This document shows positions 36,652 to 44,701 of a stretch of 64,000 nucleotides of DNA, piece by piece. The notes below the pieces were generated by a model. That model was not told the DNA's origin. It saw nothing but the letters and a program-made list of their open reading frames with translations, and ran no database searches. Source of the DNA: Harmothoe impar (Eukaryota; Annelida; Polychaeta; Phyllodocida; Polynoidae); contig OX381716.1 of assembly GCA_947462335.1 (NCBI GenBank), forward strand, positions 5,342,861 through 5,406,860, written 5' to 3'. A program made the position numbers and the translations under genes. Numbering within the stretch: the first letter of the stretch is position 1; each line of letters starts with the position of its first letter.

Positions 36652-37956
36652 TCAGTTCATGTGGTAGTCGGTGACGGGGTGTCGATCTCGGGTCAGCTCG
36701 ACGACGTTGTCGTACACCAAGTAGAGTAGCACCGTTGTTGTCGCTTGTAGCGCCGAGCGGAAACTGACTTCCACCCTCAGCTGACCCGCTCTTATAAGGT
36801 TCACGCGACACCCGTCGTGCGATCTGTCTGGGGTTAAGTCGAGGGGGAACACCGTGTAACCGTTCAGGAATTGATCGTATGAAATACCGCAGGAGCGCGC
36901 GCCCTCGTACATCCCCGTTTCCGTGTGTAGCGCCAAGTACTCTCTCACGGCCGCTTTGGTCTTAAAGTCGGGCACGTAGGCGTCGTTCGGCACTTTCTGA
37001 TCGTTCACTATCACTTGAAGCGAGCTGATGTCGTAATGCTTCATCTCGAACGGGTTCTTGGTGTAGCTACCGTTGAAGGCGTCGTGGTCAAGGAAGCAAA
37101 TCATCATCGACTTGGGAAGCTGGCCTGTGTTGGAGTGCGTGTAGCTGTGATCTCTGTTACCTTGAGGGATGGCGTAGGTCGTCACCTCCACTCTGTTCAC
37201 CGGGTAGTCGAAGGGCCCGTGTTCTATCACCGCTCTCTCGTGCGTTTCCGCTACAGCGTCCGCCACCAGCACGCGTTGCACGTAGAGCTTTGCTTTGTAG
37301 ATCTTCAAGCTGTAGCCTCCGTCAGCGGCGCACATCAGATAGAAAGAGGGCGCCGCTTGTTTCAGAGTGAGATTGATTTCTGTCTCTCCAACGATGAGCT
37401 TCGGTTGATGAGCCAGGTCAAAGTGCAGTCGCGCCATCAGCGAAAAGCGCTTGTTGGAGATTAGCTTCTTGCGCGCTTTGTACCCCGCATTCGCGTCAGT
37501 CAACGTGTCAAACTGACCGGGCGTATCTTCATGCCACCCCTGGGCGCTCATGACGCCGTCCTTCACGTCTCTGTTGTAGTTGAGTAACCCTTCCAAGTAA
37601 GCTCGGTAAGGGTAGGTCTCGGTGTTGCCAGACACTTTGAAACCGCCGATGGAGACTTGGACGTCTTTGAAGAGCGAGTGAGCTAAGTTGTTCACCGGAG
37701 CTACCGCGTCGGTGTCCTCGATTGCCGCTCCGTCCTTTAGCACTTGACATTCCAGATGAAGGTAATTCTCGTTCAGGTCTGTGTACTCTTGCGACTTGTT
37801 GATGGTGAAATTTATGTTACCTCCATCCTCTAAAGAGTTTTTTGTTTCTATCCCCAGGAAAGACGACTTTAAGATAGTAGTCTGAGTCGGCGCTACGGTG
37901 TGCAGGTCGAGCTCAGAGAGCGCGCACTCGTTACTGCTCTCGTGTACGTAAGCCAT
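36652..37956 (-). CDS. Major capsid protein, double jelly-roll (F54H12.2-like family), 434 aa
   Basis: Resembles the family annotated in many invertebrates as F54H12.2-like, which travels with Polinton integrases (F54H12.3-like). I infer it is the double-jelly-roll capsomer forming hexagonal shell units. The N-terminus is acidic and Cys-containing. Residues 95-126 show the typical strand pattern: HSLF..V.VSIGG..V then TYPYRAYLEGLL. The conserved HDAFNGSYTKNPFEM sits past the middle, and a DLTPD motif near the C-terminus. Length fits. A TATA-like promoter lies about 50 bp upstream. The protease gene follows in the same direction. Assignment as major rather than another capsid protein rests on family memory and motif layout. 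Confidence 0.85.
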   Translation of the reverse strand: MAYVHESSNECALSELDLHTVAPTQTTILKSSFLGIETKNSLEDGGNINFTINKSQEYTDLNENYLHLECQVLKDGAAIEDTDAVAPVNNLAHSLFKDVQVSIGGFKVSGNTETYPYRAYLEGLLNYNRDVKDGVMSAQGWHEDTPGQFDTLTDANAGYKARKKLISNKRFSLMARLHFDLAHQPKLIVGETEINLTLKQAAPSFYLMCAADGGYSLKIYKAKLYVQRVLVADAVAETHERAVIEHGPFDYPVNRVEVTTYAIPQGNRDHSYTHSNTGQLPKSMMICFLDHDAFNGSYTKNPFEMKHYDISSLQVIVNDQKVPNDAYVPDFKTKAAVREYLALHTETGMYEGARSCGISYDQFLNGYTVFPLDLTPDRSHDGCRVNLIRAGQLRVEVSFRSALQATTTVLLYLVYDNVVELTRDRHPVTDYHMN

Positions 37957-38005
37957 TGTGTTCTCTCTTCATGCGGCCGACAGACTGACGCCGGCCGCCT
38001 CCAGT

Positions 38006-38019
38006 CTTTTTATTTATAC
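38006..38019 (-). promoter_or_regulatory. TATA-like promoter of the capsid-protease unit
   Basis: Reads GTATAAATAAAAAG on the minus strand, followed by ACTGGAGGCGGCCGG. The capsid ATG is about 50 bp downstream. The motif matches the ones upstream of the ATPase and the 216-residue ORF, suggesting a shared promoter class. Confidence 0.6.
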
Positions 38020-38035
38020 CTGAACGCCTAGGCGC

Positions 38036-38461
38036 TTACCGGTCGAATACATCCCCTCTACGTCTCTTGCAAGAGCCACCGCCCGTCTGAGGAGAATGCC
38101 GGCGACGTTTCGACCCTTTCTTAGACGCGACAGGCGTCTTTCCTCCCGAGAACGCCGTACTCGCCAGTCTCTTCAGAGTGCCTGCGCCTCGGTCTTTCAC
38201 GCTGCTCTTTAAAGTCCGACCCGCCAGCACATCTTTAGCTACGCCCACACCGGCGCGGAGCAGCGTTTTTCCCACCGACTTCAATAGCGGGGTAGCCGAG
38301 CGCATCAGACCTAACAGAGCGCCGCCTAAACCGTGCCCGCTCTGGAAAGAGCGCCCGCTGTACACGTTGACGCCGTTGCCCAGCTGCGCGTTGTAGTAAT
38401 CGCTGTACCCTCTGCCGACGGTGCGCCTGGGTGGAAAGTACGGAACGCGTTGACGCATCAT
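38036..38461 (-). CDS. Basic virion core / pVI-pX-like protein, 141 aa
   Basis: Small, strongly basic protein, probably DNA-binding and/or membrane-active within the particle. Residues 1-40 are Arg/Tyr/Gly-rich. Residues 43-82 form a Gly-rich start and then an amphipathic helix (GLMRSATPLLKSVGKTLL). The tail (114-135) is Lys/Arg-rich. A QTGG-G sequence at 125-129 fits the adenain cleavage consensus. Similar Gly-start, amphipathic-helix proteins occur in invertebrate Polintons. It lies 11 purine bases after the minor capsid gene's stop, consistent with a structural gene cluster. Precise orthology to adenovirus pVI or pX is inference. Confidence 0.75.
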   Translation of the reverse strand: MMRQRVPYFPPRRTVGRGYSDYYNAQLGNGVNVYSGRSFQSGHGLGGALLGLMRSATPLLKSVGKTLLRAGVGVAKDVLAGRTLKSSVKDRGAGTLKRLASTAFSGGKTPVASKKGSKRRRHSPQTGGGSCKRRRGDVFDR

Positions 38462-38472
38462 TTTTCTCTCTT

Positions 38473-39591
38473 TCAGCGCTCAATAGGTCTCAGATGAAGT
38501 GTCACGGTCACCTCGCCTCTACCGAATGGGATGGAATGACCGGATCGGTCTCTTAAATAGATGCCGACCTCGGTAAACCTCTTGGATTTCAAGGGGAAAT
38601 AATCCAAATGGGGAAAACTGATAGCTTGCACGCCACCTCGACGCTTTCCGCCTCTGTCCACCGCCACGCAGCGCAACAGCGGCACTTGCATGTCGCCCAC
38701 ACGTCTCTCCTGGATCATGTCGGTGTATATGTACACAGAGTGCACGTCCCCGTAAACATCCATCGAGTAGGCGCCGGTAGTCGGCGACGCGAAACACGTC
38801 TTCTCTCCGAAGCCTAGAACGCATGCGAGATGCTGACTCAGCAGGACAGCACAGTGTCTCGGCGGTTTGATGGTGACGCGTTTCGTCTTGGCGTCGTACG
38901 ATAAGATCCGCATCGGTTTGAGCAAGAAGCTGTCGCCCTCTAGTCTGTCATCTCGCAACGTCTCACTCAAGCGCTCGATTAGGGTGTGGTTGCTTCCGGT
39001 GAAAATAGGAGGTATCTCGAATATGTTTGGCATGAAACTGCGCACTCCCATGTCCTTCTCCATCTTTTCGATCATCTGTCTTGCTTGATGGCTGATCGTC
39101 TTCTTCTTCACCGCCGGGGACAAGAACTGCTTGTATACGGCATTCGTCTGTCTCAAGTCGACCTCTCTCTTGAACCTTTTTGTTTCCGGTTTCAATTGCT
39201 GCTCTTCCGACGTGTCTGATATCTCTTCCACCGTTACATAGCTCGCTTCCTTCCAGCTCAGCGGGAATTTTGAGCTGAACGTTAGCTTGCTCAGACCGTT
39301 CGCATTTTTCATTCTCTTCCAGTCTACCTGTGGTTTTTTTCCTACGGAGAATTTAGTTTCTTTTAAAACCTGGATCGCCTCCTCTAGCGAACCTTTGGTG
39401 CGCAGAGGAACAACGATGATCAAGTCGTCGTCGTGCACGTTAGTCCATTCTGTAGGGAGGATGATCTCAGTCAGAGCCGCTTCGTACGCTTCGGGCAGAA
39501 GGAGCGGCGAGTCGAAGTGAGTTCGGAAAGACGTCAAGCTGTTGTCAGGATAATACTCCATAGAGCTGTTGCTAGGTAGAGTGATGTTCAT
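38473..39591 (-). CDS. Minor capsid (penton-like) protein, 372 aa
   Basis: Predicted single-jelly-roll vertex protein of the particle. It opens MNITLPSNSSMEYYPDNSLT, the typical start of this Polinton family, followed by a strand stretch SPLLLPEAYEAALTEIILP and a W (WTNV). A charged, likely flexible region spans about 130-190. The C-terminal part carries VYIYTDMIQERRVGD, PLLR and the closing GRGEVTVTLHLRP, all characteristic. The gene is intact. Its ATG is preceded by 19 adenines that directly follow the integrase stop codon, an unusual leader described in the findings. Confidence 0.85.
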   Translation of the reverse strand: MNITLPSNSSMEYYPDNSLTSFRTHFDSPLLLPEAYEAALTEIILPTEWTNVHDDDLIIVVPLRTKGSLEEAIQVLKETKFSVGKKPQVDWKRMKNANGLSKLTFSSKFPLSWKEASYVTVEEISDTSEEQQLKPETKRFKREVDLRQTNAVYKQFLSPAVKKKTISHQARQMIEKMEKDMGVRSFMPNIFEIPPIFTGSNHTLIERLSETLRDDRLEGDSFLLKPMRILSYDAKTKRVTIKPPRHCAVLLSQHLACVLGFGEKTCFASPTTGAYSMDVYGDVHSVYIYTDMIQERRVGDMQVPLLRCVAVDRGGKRRGGVQAISFPHLDYFPLKSKRFTEVGIYLRDRSGHSIPFGRGEVTVTLHLRPIER

Positions 39592-39610
39592 TTTTTTTTT
39601 TTTTTTTTTT
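39592..39610 (-). promoter_or_regulatory. A19 leader between integrase stop and minor-capsid start
   Basis: On the coding strand: TAG, nineteen A, ATG. A similar but shorter arrangement (TAG, C, eight A, ATG) separates the ATPase and the 110-residue protein at 42252-42263. Possibly a translation-initiation leader on a shared transcript. Confidence 0.6.
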
Positions 39611-40747
39611 CTATGTTATTTTTTTGACGGGGATCCACTCGTTGAACTTGTCGTCGTAACCTAACCAACGTACGAAAGCTAACTCTTTACCGTCGACGGT
39701 CTTGCGGCGCAACACCTCGTCTATCAGGTAGTTGTTGTCGTAACGACTCTTGTACACCTTCTGAACCTCTTCCGGGTAGAAGACGCCTTTTATCTCCTCG
39801 CCCTTGTCGTCTTTCAGCTCGAACCCTCTGCTTCCCAACGTCTTAGCAACGTCGACCACTTCCTCGCGCCAGTTTCCCTCGTACCCTTTGTCGAAGGCGC
39901 CTTTAGTTCTCAACATCCTCACTCTGTCACCCGGAGCGATGACGTCGACGGCGGACGTCTTTGTTTTTTTCTTCTTTTTCCATATTTCGTCGATTTGTTT
40001 GTTAGTTGGGAGATCTTGTTGGTAGAAAACTGTTTCGCTGTTTTCCGAGCTGACTTGAGCCGGCGCCATTTTCAACGTCTTGTGGTGAGTGCGATTGTAA
40101 GAAGACACTACATGGTGCAGTACGTCTACGTAGCGATACGTGCGCTTGTGTGTGAAATAACGCCACAGCTTCTCCTTCAGACTGCGGTTCAAGCGCTCCA
40201 CTAGACTAGCTTTGATGTCGTCGTTCTCGCCAGTGAAGAACTCTATGCCCTCGCTCTTCAAGTGATCTTGAAAGATCTTGTTCAAAAACTCTTTCCCCTT
40301 GTCTGTCTGAACAGTGCGCGGTCGTCTCTCGCCAGTGCCTGTCATCTCTCGGAAGGCCTCGGTGACATCAGCGCCGCTCTTGGATTTAATGGGAACGGCC
40401 CACGCGTACCTAGAGAAAACGTCGATCGCCGTCACCACGTACCGGAAGCGGTCGTTGTGAGACGCCAAAGCTTGCATGTCCATCAGATCTATCTGCCACT
40501 GCTGATCGATTGCGCCGGTTATAGTCTTGTTCCTTGCGAATTTTCTCCGAATGGGTTTATGTTTAGTGTAGGCGTCCAGCGACACTAAAGCATCTCGGAT
40601 GACGGCCGGGTTCAGGTGGCGAAAATGATGTTTCTGGAGTTTAGTCACGCTAGTGAAACTGGAGGGCGCTTTGACGTCGGTATATCTAGCTACTACGCGC
40701 TTCTTTTCTTTTTCCTTCTTGGTCAGTCTCTTCACTGGTTTGCCCAT
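39611..40747 (-). CDS. Retroviral-type integrase with chromodomain (INT), 378 aa
   Basis: Catalyses insertion of the element with a 6-bp staggered cut. The rve core contains the catalytic D87 (QIDLMD), D149 (QTDKGKEF) and E184 (LVERLNR), giving the DD35E spacing. The N-terminal part is basic, without a clear HHCC zinc finger. Residues about 335-378 form a chromodomain-like end (LIDEVLRRKTVDG, VRWLGYDDKFNEWIP), which may guide insertion to chromatin. It is intact. The start overlaps the previous gene's stop by 16 bases. It resembles the F54H12.3-like family, the standard Polinton integrase. Confidence 0.95.
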   Translation of the reverse strand: MGKPVKRLTKKEKEKKRVVARYTDVKAPSSFTSVTKLQKHHFRHLNPAVIRDALVSLDAYTKHKPIRRKFARNKTITGAIDQQWQIDLMDMQALASHNDRFRYVVTAIDVFSRYAWAVPIKSKSGADVTEAFREMTGTGERRPRTVQTDKGKEFLNKIFQDHLKSEGIEFFTGENDDIKASLVERLNRSLKEKLWRYFTHKRTYRYVDVLHHVVSSYNRTHHKTLKMAPAQVSSENSETVFYQQDLPTNKQIDEIWKKKKKTKTSAVDVIAPGDRVRMLRTKGAFDKGYEGNWREEVVDVAKTLGSRGFELKDDKGEEIKGVFYPEEVQKVYKSRYDNNYLIDEVLRRKTVDGKELAFVRWLGYDDKFNEWIPVKKIT

Positions 40748-41922
40748 GGTGGGCCTGTTGAGGGCGTGAACGACGAGCTCGCCGCTAGGCGGTTGCGCCC
40801 TCTCCTTTTCTTACTCGCCACGCTCCTATAGGAAGTCGGAGTTTGGAAAAGTTCACTGTCGTCCTCCTCGTCGTCAGAGGATTGATCGTCCACCTGGAGA
40901 GAAGAGTCTGCTGCTGCTATTGCTGCTGCTGCTGCTGCTGCTTCTCTTTCTTCCGAGTCGAAGCTCGGTCGTTTCCGACCTCTGTCAGCAAGCCGTGTGT
41001 CCAAACTTCGGCCAGGTCCGCTCGCTTTATACAGATGGTTTCCGATCAAGGAGTCTGTGGGAACTGCTTCGCGCAGCGCTTTCGTGAACGGCGAGTAGCC
41101 CGCCGGTCTGGGCGCCGTCTTCCTGAACCTGGCAGCGTCGTTCAGTAAGTCCACTATGTTGATGCGATGCTCAGGTGGTATTCTCCGACCCGACATCTCG
41201 CGCACCGCACCGTCCTCGTTCCACTTGATCACACCGGATTTCTCCAATTGTTTGTACAGCGCCACGGTCCGAGTGCGATTCCTCTTGGGAACTTGGTTCA
41301 CCAACCGCTCGAGTAGGGACGCGCTGGCCTCTTCAGCAGACTGACGGAGGTGAGCCGGGGGCGAAGAAGAGTAGGACGAAGAGATGTTGCTGTTGTGGGG
41401 ATTCGCGAGAAAAAATTGCAATCTATTCAACAACCTTCGGTATTTCAACATTTTCTCGCGCGATTCCAAAGTGGGGTCGTTCAACACTAAATCCAAGTCC
41501 CTGTAGATAAACTGTAGCACCTGGTGCAAGGCCGCGTCGGGATGAAGGGACTGTTCTGCCTGCTTGTGGTAATAGGCCATGTCGGCAGGTAGGCGGGCGG
41601 CGGTGGCAGGAGCGGAACTCTCGTTCTTTTCAGTGCGCTCATCAGGAAGAGGAGGAAGGTTTGGAGCAGTAGAAGTACTAGCAGCAGCGACTGCAGTAGT
41701 AGCAGCGCTAGTAGTAGCAGCAGCAGCGGGCACATGATGAAGTAGACCTGCTCGTGATGATTTGTAGAGCGTCTCAGGATCCACGAGCGCTAAACGTTTG
41801 TAGTGTTGTTGCTGCTCTGAGTCCGTCATGGGGACGACGGTGGCAATGACGCTGGTGGTGGCGGTAGTGGTGGTGGTGGTGGTGGTGCTGTCGGCGAGTA
41901 GGTGTCGAATGAGGTGTCTCAT
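40732..41922 (-). CDS. Polinton-type protein of unknown function, 396 aa
   Basis: Function unknown. The family is one I associate with animal Polintons by its core, residues about 205-310: basic-start VPKRNRTRTVALYKQLEKSG, then IKWNEDG, a nearby INIVDLLNDA and PAGYSPFTKALREAVP ending in IGNHLY. The N-terminus has a Thr run (13-20) and Ala-rich low complexity, and a second Ala run and an acidic DDEEDDSE patch lie near residues 330-355. The end is Lys/Arg-rich, perhaps nuclear-targeting or DNA-binding. Start and stop overlap the neighbours: ATGA with the upstream gene, 16 bases with the integrase. Such tight packing suggests co-expression. Confidence 0.75.
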   Translation of the reverse strand: MRHLIRHLLADSTTTTTTTTATTSVIATVVPMTDSEQQQHYKRLALVDPETLYKSSRAGLLHHVPAAAATTSAATTAVAAASTSTAPNLPPLPDERTEKNESSAPATAARLPADMAYYHKQAEQSLHPDAALHQVLQFIYRDLDLVLNDPTLESREKMLKYRRLLNRLQFFLANPHNSNISSSYSSSPPAHLRQSAEEASASLLERLVNQVPKRNRTRTVALYKQLEKSGVIKWNEDGAVREMSGRRIPPEHRINIVDLLNDAARFRKTAPRPAGYSPFTKALREAVPTDSLIGNHLYKASGPGRSLDTRLADRGRKRPSFDSEEREAAAAAAAIAAADSSLQVDDQSSDDEEDDSELFQTPTSYRSVASKKRRGRNRLAASSSFTPSTGPPWANQ

Positions 41923-42251
41923 ATACGGAGAATGCTCTTTATAAGCGGTAAGGCCATCCCTATGAGAGCCGGAATGAGGAAACCTCCCTCTTGTACCAAG
42001 ACGCGTCTCTTTTTTTTGATGGGCGTAGATTTTTTGCCGACCTCCCTCAACACGTCAGCCGATTCTCGAAGCTTGTCCAGTTGTTTGTCACTGAGCGGGA
42101 TGTTCCCTACCAGTAAATTGTGACAGATCTCACTTAACGCTGCGATCAGATCGTCGCTTCCAGAGTCTATTAGATGCGAGCAGTCCTTTGGCGAGCACTT
42201 AGCTAAGTGCTTGAGAGTACCAAAGTGTCTTTCGAGTAGATGAGAAGACAT
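41919..42251 (-). CDS. Small Polinton-type protein with hydrophobic C-terminus, 110 aa
   Basis: Recognisable Polinton-associated family by its layout: helical N-terminal half (LIAALSEICHNLLVGNIPLS at 36-54), basic middle (KKKRR, 89-93 region), then QEGG-F at 87-91 followed by a 20-residue hydrophobic amphipathic tail. QEGG-F resembles an adenain cleavage site, so the tail could be released by the protease as a membrane-active peptide, comparable in principle to adenovirus pVI. This role is inferred. The stop overlaps the next start as ATGA; the start follows a run of eight adenines. Confidence 0.75.
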   Translation of the reverse strand: MSSHLLERHFGTLKHLAKCSPKDCSHLIDSGSDDLIAALSEICHNLLVGNIPLSDKQLDKLRESADVLREVGKKSTPIKKKRRVLVQEGGFLIPALIGMALPLIKSILRI

Positions 42252-42260
42252 TTTTTTTTG

Positions 42261-42980
42261 CTACTGCTTTCTCTTGTTCTTTTTTTTGTCTAGCGGTACG
42301 AACACTAGCTGAGAGTGTATGGACGTCAAAGAGGAGCGTATTCTCAGATCGTCAGGTGTTGACTGCTTGAAGTCCAGAAGGAGGTATGAGTGAGGTCGCT
42401 TGAGTTCATGGGTAAATATACTAGAGAGGGCCGCCGCGTTGGACGGAAACACCTGGCGAGACAGACTAGCTATTTGCCCCATGTCGCGCGGGTTCTTGAA
42501 AACGATCATGTAGTGAGCGTTCAGACTCATAGTTCGAAAGTCGGGTGATTTCTGGAATAGGTTCTGAGTGATGTATATGACGCTCACGTTCCAGTGATGC
42601 GAGTATTTAGTAAAGATGTCGGCTACCACTTGCTGATTGGAACTGCTCATCAGATCGTCCAATATCAGTAGAGTGTGGGGTCGTAAAGCGTCTTCTGCTA
42701 CTTCCACGTCTCCCGCTATAGACTCTTTGCTAGGAAGACCTTCTCTGAATTCCACACCGTACTGATTTTGCATTTTTTCAAACAGAGGTTGCCACTCGCC
42801 GTAATGGTAAAAAGTCTTTTCCACCGGCGGCGTGACCAAATTGTTCACGTCGCTCAGAAATTGATCCACCAAGCGCGATTTTCCACAACCCGACGGACCG
42901 CTAATGATACAACTAAAGGGTCCTTGTAGTCGAGCGTCGAAATGAATTTCTGTGAAGAGTTTGCTTTTACTACTGGACAT
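42261..42980 (-). CDS. Genome-packaging ATPase, FtsK/HerA (A32-like) type, 239 aa
   Basis: Predicted motor that drives DNA into the capsid. Walker A is GPSGCGKS at 28-35; Walker B is LLILDD ending at D108-D109; a sensor-like YITQN lies at 136-140. Size fits Polinton and virophage packaging ATPases. The start at 42980 (MSSSKSKLFTE) is chosen because the domain follows directly and it is preceded by an A-rich leader (AAAAAAAACAAAAAAAA); an upstream in-frame ATG at 43049 would add 23 residues of unrelated sequence. It is probably the first gene of the transcription unit running to the integrase and minor capsid genes. Confidence 0.93.
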   Translation of the reverse strand: MSSSKSKLFTEIHFDARLQGPFSCIISGPSGCGKSRLVDQFLSDVNNLVTPPVEKTFYHYGEWQPLFEKMQNQYGVEFREGLPSKESIAGDVEVAEDALRPHTLLILDDLMSSSNQQVVADIFTKYSHHWNVSVIYITQNLFQKSPDFRTMSLNAHYMIVFKNPRDMGQIASLSRQVFPSNAAALSSIFTHELKRPHSYLLLDFKQSTPDDLRIRSSLTSIHSQLVFVPLDKKKNKRKQ

Positions 42981-43092
42981 TTTTTTTTGTTTTTTTTCAG
43001 GACGCGTCAGAGAGCGGTTGTGTGTCTGACTGTCTGCTGTGTTTCTCACTCGAACGGTCGGTAGTGAATGGTTGTGGAGAAAAGTCAGCCGA

Positions 43093-43107
43093 CCTTTTTA
43101 TTGATAC
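43093..43107 (-). promoter_or_regulatory. TATA-like promoter upstream of the ATPase unit
   Basis: Reads TATCAATAAAAAGG on the minus strand, about 115 bp upstream of the ATPase start. It shares AATAAAAAG with the capsid-unit promoter. Confidence 0.5.
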
Positions 43108-43185
43108 CGGCCGGTGTCACAGTAGCGGCGGCAGAAGTGACTTTTTTTGCGATAAAATTCTATTTTCACTCAATAGTCATAAATG

Positions 43186-43218
43186 TTTGTATCAGACTCC
43201 AGAGGAGTCTGATACAAA
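43186..43218. terminator. Perfect 15-bp hairpin with adjacent AATAAA
   Basis: TTTGTATCAGACTCC, loop AGA, then the exact inverted copy. An AATAAA read on the minus strand (43221-43226) lies just upstream of it, after the 216-residue ORF's stop. It could mark a transcript end between that ORF and the ATPase unit. Low-complexity (GGA)n and a run of about 30 T follow at 43241-43310. Confidence 0.55.
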
Positions 43219-43276
43219 TATTTATTTTTTTTTAAAAAAAGAAGAAGAGGAGGAGGAGGAGGAGGAAGAGGAGGAG

Positions 43277-43307
<31 letters not shown>

Positions 43308-43315
43308 TTGATCAT

Positions 43316-43966
43316 TTAGGCAAAGCTCGTCGCTTTGCCGTTTTTTTTTCTATTTCTGTGTTGTGACACGATCGTCTCGAAAAAGCAATAAGGCGTGTGA
43401 GCGCGGCGGTGACAAATACATATTGGAGCATATGGTTTAAAATAGTGCGTCCCTATCTTCTTCAATTCGGCTGCGTTGCAATATGCGGGATAACAAGTGA
43501 CGACGTCGAAACGTTTAGAGACCGTGTTCACGTCGGCCACAACGCGCGCCCACCGAGTGGGAGCTGCAGTCGCTCCCAAGAAACCGATCGGCTTGTCGAA
43601 TCGTTTCATAGCACTTATTCTCACTTTATAAGAGGAGGCAGGGTGAGGAGAGTAGCGGCGCTCTTTCTTTTCATGAAACGCCCAACGAGTGGGGGCGCTG
43701 AGAGCAGCTGTTATGCAATAGTAGAGTAAATGCTGTTCTGAGAAGACGGCTCTCGGCCATGTCGCTACGTTTTCCTTTTCCGCTCTTGTATAACGACGAT
43801 GGCGCTCAGCTTTGCATTTCTCGAGAATTCGGTACGCTTCAAGAGAAGCGTGAACCTCAACTACGTGACGCTCTCTCCTTTGAGATAAAAAAATAGCCGG
43901 GCAGTTGAGGAGAGCACTTTGTTCGCGCGACCGTCTTTTAGAAACTCGCGCCCTCTGCAGCGCCAT
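43316..43966 (-). CDS. Unknown basic ORF, 216 aa (element right arm)
   Basis: Unrecognised. The product is basic and begins MALQRARVSKRRSREQ. It contains APTRWA twice (in the middle and near residue 135), and a Cys/His/Tyr-rich C-terminal part (VVTCYPAYCN, PICICHRRAHTPYC) that could bind metal. Supporting a gene: a promoter-like CCTATAAAAGACTG at 44183-44193 and an AATAAA after the stop, both on the same strand. Against: no family match, and the two APTRWA copies reflect a DNA repeat near 43550 and 43680. A shorter start (MKRFDKPIG) follows a second TATA-like TTATAAAGTGAG. Confidence 0.4.
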   Translation of the reverse strand: MALQRARVSKRRSREQSALLNCPAIFLSQRRERHVVEVHASLEAYRILEKCKAERHRRYTRAEKENVATWPRAVFSEQHLLYYCITAALSAPTRWAFHEKKERRYSPHPASSYKVRISAMKRFDKPIGFLGATAAPTRWARVVADVNTVSKRFDVVTCYPAYCNAAELKKIGTHYFKPYAPICICHRRAHTPYCFFETIVSQHRNRKKNGKATSFA

Positions 43967-44182
43967 ATTTCTTTCCTCCGAAACAAAAAAGACTGAGTGA
44001 AAATAAAAATTTAAAAAAACAAAAAGCTCAAAGAAAAAAAATAAGCAATAAGCAGACTCAGCTCGAAATTCCCTGCTGGCGTGATGGCGGTGACTGCAGG
44101 CGGTGGCGGCGGTCGGCTGGCCGGCGGTGGCGGTGTCGGCGGCGATGGTAGAAGGGTGTGTGGAAAGAGAGACGCATCTCAG

Positions 44183-44193
44183 TCTTTTATAGG
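44183..44193 (-). promoter_or_regulatory. TATA-like promoter upstream of the 216-residue ORF
   Basis: Reads CCTATAAAAGA followed by CTGAG on the minus strand, about 210 bp before the ATG at 43966. It shares TATAAA and AAAGACTG with the capsid-unit promoter. The leader between holds a pyrimidine-rich tract ending CACTCAG that could be a splice acceptor. Confidence 0.45.
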
Positions 44194-44209
44194 AGCGGCG
44201 AGTCTGACA

Positions 44210-44600
44210 TTTTCAGCTGTCGCATGCTGACCTGCTGCTATCATAAGAGAAACAAAAGCCCTAATCACGCTTTTCAGCTGGATCCTTCCACCCCGCCAGA
44301 CATGGATCCAGATGGGAAGGTGGTTTAAAATTAAATCCGTGTACCGACTGTCATACAATAGAGTAATTAGTTGAACGCGTGTTACCTGTATAAAGGATTA
44401 GCGGGTCATGGGCTCAGCGTGTGTATAGAAAAACAACTACAGGTAGCGTGAACAAAGCGACCCCCTCCCTTTCTGTCACTCTGTCTGTGACTAGAGGGTG
44501 TGCGTGTGGTAAGCGGCTTAAATCTAAAGAAAAACAAATCACCCTCTCCTGTCGTCAGCAGTCAGCCGGCCGGCGGCTGGAAAATGCGATTAGAGGGATG
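44210..44600. promoter_or_regulatory. Conserved non-coding control region
   Basis: Matches 24290-24540 of the truncated element in several ordered blocks (TTACCTGTATAAAGGATTAG, GCGTGTGTATAG, GTGGTAAGCG). It separates the minus-strand genes from the plus-strand alanine-rich gene. The conservation without coding content suggests a regulatory or origin function. Confidence 0.5.
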
Positions 44601-44701
44601 ATGAGCCGCGTAGTAAGCGACTTAAGGCTGATCTAAAGACCTGCCGTGAGGGGGCAGCTGGCCAGTAGCTTGAAAAAAAAAGGGGGGGGGAGGGGAGTAA
44701 G

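Noticed and set aside
36623..36811. N-terminal extension of the protease ORF
   Set aside because: It lies inside the capsid gene in another frame; the ATG at 36622 after the capsid stop gives the expected domain start.
37015..37464. 149-residue plus-strand ORF, and others at 36001, 38178, 40262 and 43397
   Set aside because: Shadows of the minus-strand structural genes or the ORF opposite; no recognisable motif.
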